The position numbers and the translations under genes were made by a program. This document shows, one piece after another, positions 47,989-59,017 of a stretch of DNA of 64,000 nucleotides. The DNA comes from Mansonella perstans. Taxonomy: Eukaryota; Nematoda; Chromadorea; Rhabditida; Onchocercidae. Within the stretch, counting starts at the first letter, position 1. Each line of letters starts with the position of its first letter. Location: assembly GCA_037074765.1 (NCBI GenBank), contig JBAMDO010000573.1:248001-312000 (forward strand). Direction: 5' to 3'. The notes under the pieces are model-generated. The model searched no databases and was not told where the DNA came from. It saw only the letters and a list, made by a program, of their open reading frames with translations.

Positions 47989-49332
47989 TTAATCCCAAAA
48001 TTGAACCATTATTCCGATGACGACTACCGCGACAGCCAGAGAATGCGCTAAAAATCTTAAACAGTCACCAAAGACACCGAAATTCCGCCAGAATCCATAG
48101 TACATTTCTATCAAGCTCGTTGGCCTGAAGTTTGGAAAAAACAAAATTCCAAAAAAAAATTTAGGTACAAAGTAATGGATCTATCAAATAATTTGGTATT
48201 CCCAGCAAGTAATTGTATAAAAATCAACCGTAGCCAAATTAAAAGCAGAAGCAACGAGAAATTGTAATATTGGATTACTACGAAATACATATAATAATAC
48301 CCATAAAATAAAACAGCTTACTTTTCCTTGCTTTTGCATTGGGAGTCGGTGAAAAGTCCATCAAAGCTTGACCGTTCTGTGTAATCAGCATATGTTTTAT
48401 AGCGATCTAGTGAAATATCATATAACTGCCGCTGTTCTGGGACTTTCAAAATTTTGTATGCCTCTGTTAGTTCAGCGAATGCATCGTTTCGTTCTTTCAG
48501 TTCTTGTTCATTTGAGCAGTCCTTCCTGTCTGGATGTAACTAAATTTCAATTTCAAATTAGTTAATTTGATATTAGAAAACTATTACATTAAATTAGTCT
48601 TCTTCAATCTTTAAAAATTAGGAAACAATAATGAATGTAGACAAGCAAGTTCGATTGCTTTTATTTTTTCATGCGTTTCCTTAAACAAAAATCCAACTTT
48701 ACAATATTCAACAGTTCCTGCCGTTTATGTCAGCAAAAAAAAATCTTTCAATAATTCACATCCGAAATTCCAGAATTCTTCATCAAATTTCATTGCTGTA
48801 TTGAACACAAAAGCTTTTTCATAAATATTAATGCTAAAGAATTCATTATTTTATTTCAGAAAGTTAAAAATCTACTACAACTAGCTTATAAAGTATCGTT
48901 CTATGAATTTCAATGCATACTCACTTCTTTTGACCGTTCATAATAGGCGCTTTTAATTTCTGCCTGTGTTGAATCCTTCGAAACACCAAGTATTTCATAA
49001 TAGGTTGAACTGTAAAATTAATACACCTACAGCTATTTCGAAGAAATTGTTTTTTAATTATACTAATAACAGTGATTGAAGGGAAAGTTAAAACTTTTGT
49101 TTAACTCACTAAAAATCAATGTGATAAAATTTATGACAAAATTTGCGACAAAATTTAGATGAAAATAAGGCAATTTACTAATGCTCAATTACTCGATCAT
49201 TCAAAATATTAAAAAGTTTGTGAATTTAAAAAAACACTTTTGCGTATAATAAACCATTTGTTGCCTCCATGTAATTAATTTGCATAATATCTGTTGTATA
49301 TTTCGTTGCCATCGTCCAGCAAGGAAAAGCAT
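47989..49332 (-). CDS. J-domain co-chaperone, DNAJC4-like, with C-terminal membrane anchor
   Basis: Exons, 5' to 3': 49332-49238, 49009-48925, 48539-48322 and 48124-47989; 177 residues. The J domain (about 33-100) stimulates the ATPase of an Hsp70 partner. It has the helix I motif TYYEILGV, helix II, the catalytic HPD at 62-64 within ERSKELHPDRKD, and helix III to QRQLYD. The SKELHPDR block and overall size resemble vertebrate DNAJC4. Residues about 150-173 (LRFLAHSLAVAVVVIGIMVQ) form a single membrane segment four residues from the end, a tail-anchor layout. The N-terminus is basic and hydrophobic (MLFLAGRWQRNIQQILCKLI), which could be a mitochondrial signal; this is inference. The start is supported by an acceptor (taacattgcag) seven bases before the ATG, and exon 1 ends in phase (AA|T). 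Confidence 0.85.
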
Positions 49333-51726
49333 GGAAGAGCTGCAATGTTAGAAAAGACATAATTACTTCTAATTCACTTTTTGTTTGCCATTCTATTAGA
49401 GCTTTACTGACGGAATTAAACAACAAATGGTACCAAAATATGAAATAAAAGCAGCAAATTTCTTGTTAAGCGAAAAGAAAACAATAGCAAAATAATTCAT
49501 TGATATATTCTAATTGAAATACTTCTAATCACTGATATATATATCATTACGTTAACAATTGATATGCCCCATACTTCTCCTCAAACTCTTACATTTCAAA
49601 TTATTATATGCCGAAGTATATAATAATTCATCCTACCAAAATTACTTCATAAAAATTTGAATAACAATTTCGAGTTTCTCGAAATCGATTTCAATCACAA
49701 AAACTTTTCACCGGCAAAACCTTCTAATTTCGACCACCTGATTTGAGAAATCTTATCACTGCCGCATGCAACGAATTATGAAATAAAATTCTCAGGAATG
49801 ATATTTAGCAGTTTGAGGTTATATTAATGTTCAGATGTTCAGTGTTGTTTTTACCGCACTAACTTTGTTGATCTGATAATTCAGTGTAAATAGATAACAG
49901 ATAAAATCTAACATAAATTTGTTAGATTTCCTCGGTTTATACAAATATTTAATTCCACTCTATATAATTAGATTTTTGTATTTGTAAATTAGTTCATAGT
50001 TAAAACAATAGAAGTAAGTAAATTGACCTGATTAAAACCGATAATAAAAAGTAAGAATTCATCATTTTTGTTCCTCAAGTACCATCTTATCCTAAAAACA
50101 AAATTTCTCCTAAAAATAATCCAGATTGATTTTTTTTAAAATGCTTATAGGTTAATTCCTATCTCAAAAATGAATCTAATTAAAAATTGTTTTTAAAAAA
50201 AAATCATCATCAATAATATCATCATGATTAAAAAATTTATCCAAATGAATGAATTTAACACAGAGTAGATTTATTTATTTCTAAAATTTTACTAATATAT
50301 AATGGAATATAAATTAGATTTATTCATTTTTAAAATTATAGTGAAATATAAAATAATAATAATAGAAGTTATATATATATGCAACTTTTTGATATATATT
50401 TACAGATAAAAAAATAAGAATTTATATCTTTCAGAGCAAAAATTAATATAAGGTCCGAATTTTCTTTTCAGGATTATACGATGTCCTCTTACATATATAC
50501 CTTTTCTCTCAAAATATGTATATACCTTAAAGTTATGTATACATATGCCATTTTCTATATATATCTATGTATACCTATATATATACCTTTTATCTCTTAA
50601 GACATATGTTTACTGATATCCATTTATTTATGACTGTATTTGATTGTATCTTATCAAACTGTCATATCGCATGGTAAATAGTATATTAGCTTTTGTGAAA
50701 ATTTTGCAGCAATTAAAATCATTTGTTTTCTTATAGCTTTACTTATCAGTTCAGTGAATTAATTTTTATTTAAATTACTGGACAAGCATCATTTACATTT
50801 AATTTACCATTTTTGAATGATATAAGAAGTGCTACATTAATGGAACGTTAATCGATTATTGCAGTTATTATACAAAGTACAGAAATAAATAAAAAAATGC
50901 GGAGAGTATAAAATTAGCGTAGAGTTTACAGCTGATGATAAGATTTCCGCACTAGTTTAACACTGATATGTTATAACAATCATAAATCAATATCAAATGT
51001 GAGATAATCGAAACACATGAACTGATCTGATGATTTTCTTGACAGCTTTTTTTTTCTTAATTTTTTCTTAATTTTTCAAAAATTTTCTTAACTGCATTTT
51101 TTAATTCCAGAAGAAGATTCGTAAAAGGGACATTTTCCAAGCAGGAAAAAATTTTTCCTCATAAAACTGAAAGGTTGATTCGTTGATTGATTTATTCATG
51201 AAAAATCCCGCTCATATTTCAAATAAAATTTGATTGAAAAGGAACCAGGAATACCAGATATTAATTACATCGTCATTTGATGATCTCTTTTGAATGCAAC
51301 GACAAGATCATTCAATTAACTCCGATTTGTGTTCATTTCCTTTCACGATAACGTACATTTCGAAAAACCACTGCTGTTATTGCCATAACAGTGCAGAGGG
51401 CCATCTGCAAGTCTTACTCAAATTTAATTCAAATATTTAAGCTGTTTTTCTGAAAGCTTACAAAATATTTGGTGAAATTCTACTTCTTAATGACCAAAAA
51501 GTTCTCATTTTATTTGGCAGCTGATATTTTTAATTTGTTCCAAGACGAGCATTTATTAAGCCTTTAGTGAAATTTAAATTTGTGAATAAAATCTATATCA
51601 GCTGTAAAATCTATAGGGGGAATTCCCTTGCTCTTTAAAATGCTATAATCTGAAATTAATTCTCTCACACTTTTTAAAGAAATTTCGTTCTTTGTAGAAT
51701 AATTCACTTCTTTTTATTGATAATGT
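49333..51726. other. Spacer between the ZP and DNAJ-like genes
   Basis: About 2.4 kb of very AT-rich DNA, with TA-repeat patches at about 50360-50600. No exon is supported. If the ZP gene has a further 3' exon beyond 51814 it would lie here, but I do not see one. Confidence 0.45.
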
Positions 51727-54700
51727 TTAGCAAGATAAATAAAGATTTTTAATATTCAATATTTTGCGCGGAATAATTCGAAGAGATGAAACTAATGATT
51801 GAGATGTATTTACCAAAACACTGAAGGGAGCGACCAGAACAAAAAAATTCCGTGTTACGCAAACAATGTCACCGTGACTCATTTTATTAGCAATCACCTC
51901 TCGCAATCGATGACATTCTTTCCTAAATTATCGCTTTCTAAATATTATGTAACATAACAAGTTATCCATGTATTTATTCGTTATCGACACGTACGACATT
52001 CAACTTAATTCACTGATTAATTCATTGATTAATTACTTTTTTAAACTAAACAACTGTGTATAGAGTCATGTAATTTATGTGTTGGAAAGTTTCGCGTTTT
52101 ATCCTATCGATGATTTACTTTCAGTTAAAACAAAAGGAATTTCCGATATAGCTAACAACTTACTTTCGAAATTGCTTATCGAAGTCCCGAATTTCGAGTG
52201 GTTGTGAGACGGTGTCTAATATTAGTGCTTCATCGTTTTCTATCATGTAAACTAAATCTCTCCTGTAAATTTCTTGTAGAAAATAAATATCCGTTCTCTT
52301 CTAATAATAACAATCATTCTAGATAATAGTCCCATCGTTCGTAAATGTCGAACTCGATAAGTTTTATTTTCATCTCTCGAGCTTTTCTATGAGTAGAAAT
52401 CAATCAATAGTAAGAAATTATTTTTCCGATTATCAGTTGGCTTGCAATAAAATAAAGCAACATACTCGTTTCTATGATTATCATGACAGCTTGGCTTGGG
52501 ACATTGACCAACTTTTGGCTGTAATAAGCTTATTTGACATTGAAAATATACGTAAGGTTTCCCAGCAACGCCAAAAACAGACACGTTTTGTTCAACATTC
52601 ATCTGTAAGGAAAAAAATTCCAAGCATGAGATGATGATTGGGACATTTCTTTTTCAAATTCATAAATCCATATTTTATAAATGTCAATCGCTAAATTCAA
52701 GCAGAATTCATTCCCATTCACTGGTTTTCTTCGTCATCAAAAAGCTTTAAAAGAAAAGAATGGAAACATTGTCAATGTAGATCAGATCTGGAAGAATGAC
52801 ACGATCCATGGAACATCCTTGATTATCGATAAGCTGGTACTTTGAGTCACTTGTAATCAAGAAACAATTAGTGATGATAAGACATAAATTTTGATCCGCA
52901 CGAACGCTGCAGGACCAACGATGGCGGACCATCTCTCCGATAACCGCTTCATCCACAATTTCATTATATTTCAAGCTTCGTATCTCATATTCGCACTGCG
53001 GTGTTGACAATGATTCGCGAAAAGCACCTAGAAGAGAAAAAAAATTAGATTACTGCAAATAGAAATGCGATGAACGACTCATCATTCACTGGTGTCCAAC
53101 TTATGGTATGATGCAAGAATTACAATTAATTCTTCTTTTTCATTTTTTCTTTTTTTTTTTTTTAATTCATTAAACTTATAAAGATAAAAAATTTCACCAG
53201 TAGAAATGACGGGAGGTGCAACAGATCCTGGTAGTAATGATTGATCAGATGCTCGAGTATGCAAGCATCGCAGAACGTAGATTCGATCACCAGCAGTAAC
53301 ATAATGAGGATGAAATGATATTAGCACTGATGTTGCCATTATTACACCCACTGGCTTTAATGACCTAAAAAAAGCAAATTACAAAAATATTTGTCAATTT
53401 TCATTGAACCCAAGAAATAAAAAGTACCTACTGAAGTAATTTTGTCTATAAAATTTGCTTGAAGTGTTCAGAAACATAATTCAATAAAATTATTTAATTA
53501 AAAGCTCAAACTTATTTTACATTATACAGCTATTGAGATTTATTTTTTCAAATCATTTTTTAAAGCTTCTAAGCTTTTTTCTGAAACGAATGCTACAACA
53601 AAAAGCTAATTCAGTAGCATACTCTCGTTTATCTTATAAAGGTTGGCAGTTAATCATTTTATAAAACCTAGTTCTACTAAAGAGCAATAGTCTCAAAATT
53701 ATTATGAATGAAAATTTGCTGGAAATATTTTTTAAAAATTATAATAAATTTCATAATGAGATGCTTGCGAAATCTCTTTCTTAACAATACTAACTCCTGT
53801 TCCAATTTCTCATTTGAACTGTTATTAAAGGCAAATATGAGAAAACTGTGTAATTATTAGCTAATTGGTTTGCATTGAAATTTGCATGATAAAATGACAA
53901 ATATAATTAAGGATTAGAAACCCTCTGAACAACAATACATCGTATATTTTGGATTACTTATTATTAATTATGGAATCATTTAAAATGCAAATATTTTGAT
54001 TGAGCTTTCGAATGAATCAATTTTATTACAAAATCTTAAAGGTTTAAGTACTGCAATGCTTGGTGATTAAGAAATGGTCCGTTTTATCTACAATGACTAC
54101 AACCTGTTTAAGTTATTGCAGTTCTGAATCAAAGGAAAGATAGAGAATTTAGTTAAAGGATTTGGCGTTTTTTTTTTTTTTTTGTTTTATTTGATCATCA
54201 AAATAGTCATCAGTAAAGATGCGAGAAGAATAAGGAAGTTATTGGAAGCTTCCGATTCTATTTCTCCTTCAGTTTATAAGCACTTTGTTGTTTACTTTTT
54301 CAAATTTCCCTCTAAGGCATTCAGCCCTAATTTTGTGACATTCAGTTGAAGGATTGATGCAGAATTGTCAATAATGGTGCGAAAAGAAAAAGCCCAATTG
54401 AGCATAAAACTTGTTCATCATCCTATTGTTCACATCAATCAATTTTTCAAATTAAAAAAATTAAAATGAATAGTTTGTTTTTCCTGGAATTGATGTATAT
54501 TACTGCGTTCCACTCATTGACAAGTTCTATCACTAATGTAAAATTAATTCAGTTAAAGAGGTGGGCAGGCATTTTTATAATTAATTCTGAAGGAATTTTA
54601 GCAAAATATTTACCAACAACGTGGCAATACTCGACATTTAAAGCAATTAAGACAATTAAAACAAAAAGGTAGTGGGGAAAACAAAAACGAACAAATTTTT

Positions 54701-55506
54701 TAAATTTACTTTCATCACCCTAAAATGATTAATTGCAGGAATTTTCATTATTTTACATTCTCCTAACTTTACCTTGAAATCTCTTAACTAAAAATGCAAG
54801 TTTTCAGTAGTCTATAAATTTCTCTTTATTTCGAAACCTCAAAAATCATTCTGCTGTGAATTAAGGAAAAATAAAGATAGTAGAATATTTTGAAATCAAT
54901 CTATTTTCAGCAGTTTCTAGATTTAAAAATCAACTTCTTGCACCAACAGCTTCCAAAAACAATGGTTTTCAGGAAGTTATATAATGCTGAAGGATGTAAC
55001 GATTATTAAGCAATTTTGCCAATAAAGTAATTGTAAATAAGGGTCATGTTAATGTTATTCATCAAATTCTGCTAATTTGAAGTGAATAATTACTTGAAAA
55101 AATGTCAAAACAAAAAAATGAAAATTTTTTGATGAAAAAAAAATATTGCAAATTATTGGCAAAGCAAATTGTATTCAGGTTAACGGAAAAAATCTAACAA
55201 TACGAAAGCATGATTTAATCTTTTGAAAAGCTTATGCTAGGAATAACTTTGTGAAGCGAAAGTTTTAAGCAAAGCTGAAAGTTGAATTTACCTTGTCCTG
55301 CTCACTCGACAGTCCAAATGTGGAATGAGCAATTCTATTTGATTATTTGTCACTAGTACTTGATAGCAAGAACGATTCGGCGCATGCCGTACATTTACTT
55401 GGCCAACAAAGGTCATGTTTGTTTTCCATTTCACATATATTGCATCTGCTGAACAACTGAAATGATAACAACTCGAATAAATTATGAGCCATAAAAGTAT
55501 TCTCAT
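51727..55506 (-). CDS. Cuticlin-like zona pellucida (ZP) domain protein
   Basis: Exons, 5' to 3': 55506-55292, 53364-53198, 53027-52768, 52602-52466, 52262-52164 and 51922-51727; 357 residues. Cuticlins are secreted ZP proteins that polymerise in the cuticle. A signal peptide (MRILLWLIIYSSCYHFSCSA) is followed by ZP-N (IYVKWKTNMTFVGQVNV, then SLKPVGVIMATSVLISFHP and DRIYVLRCLH). The ZP-C half has TPQCEYEI, NLCLIITNCFLI, LIDNQGCSMDRVILPDL and YVYFQCQISLL with CPKPSC, all characteristic cuticlin blocks. A trans-splice acceptor (aatcatttcag) directly abuts the ATG. Intron 1 is 1.9 kb. The last two exons were placed by phase and strong splice sites (tttacag|g, cgaaa|gtaagt); their sequence (VIANKMSHGDIVCV...) is not typical of cuticlins, and a donor at 51814 could continue the gene. 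The usual long hydrophobic C-terminal tail is not evident. Confidence 0.86.
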
Positions 55507-57893
55507 CTGAAATGATTAAAATTAATTAATTCTAGATTAGCAGAACGTAAGCCTTAGACAAAATTTTCTTTTCAAACAATATTATGTAAAATTACTTTTG
55601 GAAGTAGGCTAGTGAATGATAAGTAATGTACTGAGTTAAATTTCAACTAAAAATCTTCAGAAATTATCGTAAGATTCTATAAACTTTACAACTTTATTTA
55701 GTCTGTTAAAAAGGTCTCACTTCTTCGGTAGTGATTTTTTGATCTTAATTTGTGTCATTCAAGAGAAATGCTATCAATATAGTGCAAAGGTTACTTTTAA
55801 TCTCGAAAGTGAGAATTAAATTTTTCCCATTCCATCAAGTCGCTACTAACAATTGCCTATCTCCATGAATCTTTCAAATCTTTACCAATTTTCAAAATTG
55901 CAAATTTTTAAAATTCCAACAAATATGCTAAATTTGTTGGGTTCATAAATTTTTTTAAAAGAAAAAGTTTCAATTACCTCAAAATAAAAAGGAATGAATG
56001 AGTTTGAGATTTATTGGGACGACTGGAAAATGGGTAAAATATTCTTTGATTTCATTTGCCATTGCTTTGACAAGAGTTCTTGAAAAATATTTTTGAAAAA
56101 AAAATATGGTGGTGGTATTCATTACTTTTATATGGATCAGTTATTTTTGTGTTATATTTTAAAAGCGTTCAAATTTTAATGACCTTCAGTGAAATGTTGG
56201 TGGAATTTTATCAAAGGATGTTGTGAAAGCTTCAACAATGCGGATAAATTCAAAAATATGGTAGAACAAACTGGTTATGGCCTTTTCGATTACTTTTTCA
56301 TATTTACTCTCCCAATACCACTTTTTTTCCAAGAACTTGTTGTTATCTTTTCATTTATTTCGTCTTCATTTTTAATTTTTCTTCTCATCAAATTCATCAA
56401 ATAATTTTAGTTCTTCCTTCAAATTATCTTCCAAAGTTCAAAACTTGTCTCATCCAATCGCTGGTATAGAATACTAACGTTGCAATAGTGCAACAGTAAC
56501 TGCATTTCAGTCAATACCATAAATATATTTAGTATTTTCTCGATTTATATTCGAAAATAAAAGGTCTTCATAGAAAGACGTTTGATTGTTGCTAAACGTA
56601 GAATACAATCAATATGAAGGCTTAACGATGCTATCAATTAGCCTCATTTAAATTTAATGAGCAAAACCAAAATGAAAAAGCTTACGAGACGAAAACAAAT
56701 TAAAATATGTTATTTAATTAAAAAAGACAATATTTCATTGTTAAATGTTTCTTTTTATTGCAATGATATCTGTTAACGAGTAAGACAACGAATCAAGGAT
56801 ACAATTGAATATACCGAAATTAAACAACAGATCACAGATATTACAATTCGGATATGGGATAAAAATATCGCAAATGACGCCAAACAGTATCAGTGGCGCG
56901 GTATCGTTTGAACATTCGAGATAATACAGATATCTTTTTGAATGTTGCAACTTAGTCTACACAAATATAGACATTGGATGACAAAATTTTTAACACTGAA
57001 AGAAATTCAAATCGAAGAAATAAAATTATTTTAAATTTAATATGGGAAAAAGAATTGAAAACGAAATAAAGAAAAAATAGAATTGAGAGTGTTCGAATTT
57101 CCATAAGTCTAAAAAGGATTTTTCACTTTTCTTCTTTTTGCTAAAGTTTTCTATGCAAGAATTTTTCTGGATTTCTTTTTTTGAATCTCTGCTTTTGCGA
57201 GTCTCTAAATAAGATCCGAAAGACTGATAACAGTGGACCTTCGTTGTTATATTGAAGAGATTATGGTTTGATAATATAAGAGTCCATAGTTTTTGTTATA
57301 CAAAATTGTTGCATTCGCCAAAGGCAGATTTCAAAAGAATGTACTCATTAAAAACTGTATGCAAACATTTTATCAAATTTTGGTTTATCAAATCTTTTTC
57401 TTACATTCAGGTTTTTGTGCTTCTTTCATGCCTATCTCATAGTATAATTCTCAGGAATTCCAATGGAATCCACACATCACAGCTTTTTCTGAATCTCCAA
57501 ATATGATCCGAACAATTGATCTTAGTTGTTATCTTAAAGATTTTATGGTTTGAAAATGTCTCAGTGGCATAGCTGAGCACCGTAATAGTGCACACTTTTT
57601 TGCAAATTCCCTAAAGTGAGATTTTTTTCTAATAAAAAACACAATCAAAAGCAACAAATTTGACTAAGCTAGGAATCGAATTAATAATCTTATCGCTCCA
57701 GCAATCCATAATTTTAGTAGCAATTAACTTAATAGAATTATTAGCAATAGAAATAGATTACAATGGGATTAATATAATCTGATAACCGTTAACTTAATAA
57801 CTAATAACACACTGGTAAATTTAACTTTATAGCTGATACTGATAAACTGATATTTGGTCCTTTCTTCAACTCCAAATAATGATTTTTACTAAC
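55507..57893. other. Intergenic region with a degenerate duplication
   Basis: AT-rich. The ZP gene promoter probably lies at its left end. Open stretches at 56189-56404 (plus) and 56741-56950 (minus) have no family resemblance and no consistent splice context. A degenerate direct duplication lies at about 57195-57555. Confidence 0.45.
57195..57555 (+). repeat. Degenerate direct duplication, two copies about 290 bp apart
   Basis: Copy 1 (about 57195-57275) and copy 2 (about 57485-57555) share, in order, a ctcnaaat-a-gatccga motif, gttgttat, and ttatggtttg with conserved spacing and several mismatches. Interpreted as an old tandem duplication of a unit of about 290 bp. Confidence 0.5.
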
Positions 57894-57997
57894 CTGATGA
57901 ATGGTTCTCCGACGATTTCATTTGCGAATAAGGCTAATGTATTTGTGGTAAGAATATAAATAGTTGCTAAAATCTGTTGCTCTGATGCATGCGACAT
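57894..57997 (-). CDS. Possible first exon, unrecognised
   Basis: Reading leftward, an ATG at 57997 opens 34 codons plus two bases (MSHASEQQILATIYILTTNT, then LALFANEIVGEPFI) ending at a consensus donor (catcag|gttagt). The amphipathic to hydrophobic segment could be a membrane helix or a helix of a small fold. I could not find a matching downstream exon on the minus strand before 55.5 kb, and there is no leader acceptor before the ATG. Confidence 0.3.
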
Positions 57998-58783
57998 TTT
58001 CAGAACAATATATAGCAATGATGTTGAAAAACGACAGATGATACTAATGAAAACAGTGGTAACGATAATGAAAAAAGTAACACTGGCTTGAAATAGAATG
58101 CTAATATTTCTGTTAAAAATATACGTAGAAGATTTTATAGTAGAAGGAAAAGATAATGCTCGATGTATCAGAAACGAGAATCGTAAGATTGAATTTTTTT
58201 TCTGATGATATCAAGCAGTAATTGTTTTCATCCAATAAGATAATCAGTGAATAATTGCGATCTTCGAGTTTTATTTCTATCAATTAACAGCAAGAAGAAT
58301 TTTAATAGTTGAAGCAATATCAGCAATAAGATAATGAAGCAGTGAGATAATGAGAATAAAGTGATATTTATTATTATCACCAATATGATATTAGTAGTAA
58401 TAGCAAGCGATCAACATGATAGAACAACGTCCTTATTAGCCTCTCACGCATGTAACTAGAATCTTAACGTTTCTCACTGATACCAGTTCTAGGAGAACAA
58501 ATTTCTCCTTCTTCATGATTTCTAAAATTTGACAGGGGTGACAACAGCAAACGGCAGGATATTTCCACTTCCTCGACAATGTACTCCTCCCTCACTGTCA
58601 ATCCATCCACCCTCTCTTCTGTACCTGCCCATCCCGTCTGTGATACATCCTATTCTAATTTCCTAAATTGTCAAACAACTCCCATTCATTCTTGCGGCTA
58701 TAACCGATTTTACTTCAATAGGACATTATTCGGACATTATTCAAAAATTTTATTTTTGCCAATATTTCATTAATTTTTTTTAG
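57998..58783. other. Spacer with a C-rich island
   Basis: AT-rich apart from about 58535-58700, which is C-rich on the plus strand (runs such as ctccctcac and catccaccc) and resembles in composition the islands near 11.3 kb and 37.6 kb. It precedes a candidate exon at 58784. Confidence 0.4.
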
Positions 58784-59017
58784 AATTTGAAACATTTTGT
58801 GGCACATGCAGAGAGGCAGACAATTGCAATTACTGATGACAATGCAGCTAATCTCACTATTAATTTCTTTAAAACAAATTTTCCTGCACTTTTTTCTGAC
58901 GGAATAAAACTATTCGAAAGAACTGAAGGTTCATCGTCTGTAAATAGTGGGCTAAACATAGAAATTCGAGAATACATCAGGAGTCAGACAAATTTAATGA
59001 ATATCACTGAACTTTGA
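58784..59017 (+). CDS. Possible 3'-terminal exon with a histone-fold-like motif
   Basis: After a strong acceptor (tttttttag ending at 58783) an open frame runs 77 codons to a stop at 59017. Its start, NLKHFVAHAERQTIAITDDN, resembles the end of the second helix and the following loop of CENP-S/MHF1-type histone folds, where a Phe/Ala helix with HA-R-TI then an Asp pair leads into the third helix. The later part (SSSVNSGLNIEIREYIRSQT) is not distinctive. I find no convincing upstream exon, so the gene is incomplete as read; it could also be a chance open frame. Confidence 0.35.
   Translation, partial: NLKHFVAHAERQTIAITDDNAANLTINFFKTNFPALFSDGIKLFERTEGSSSVNSGLNIEIREYIRSQTNLMNITEL

Noticed and set aside
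50360..50600. TA-rich repeat-like sequence
   Set aside because: Irregular TA runs without a defined unit; base composition rather than an element.
52389..52634. 81-codon plus-strand open frame starting MSRNQS
   Set aside because: Antisense of the ZP exon that carries YVYFQCQISLL and CPKPSC, which are clear cuticlin signatures.
56741..56950. 69-codon minus-strand frame rich in Cys, Tyr and Leu
   Set aside because: Considered as a second exon for the candidate at 57894-57997, but no acceptor and phase combination fits.
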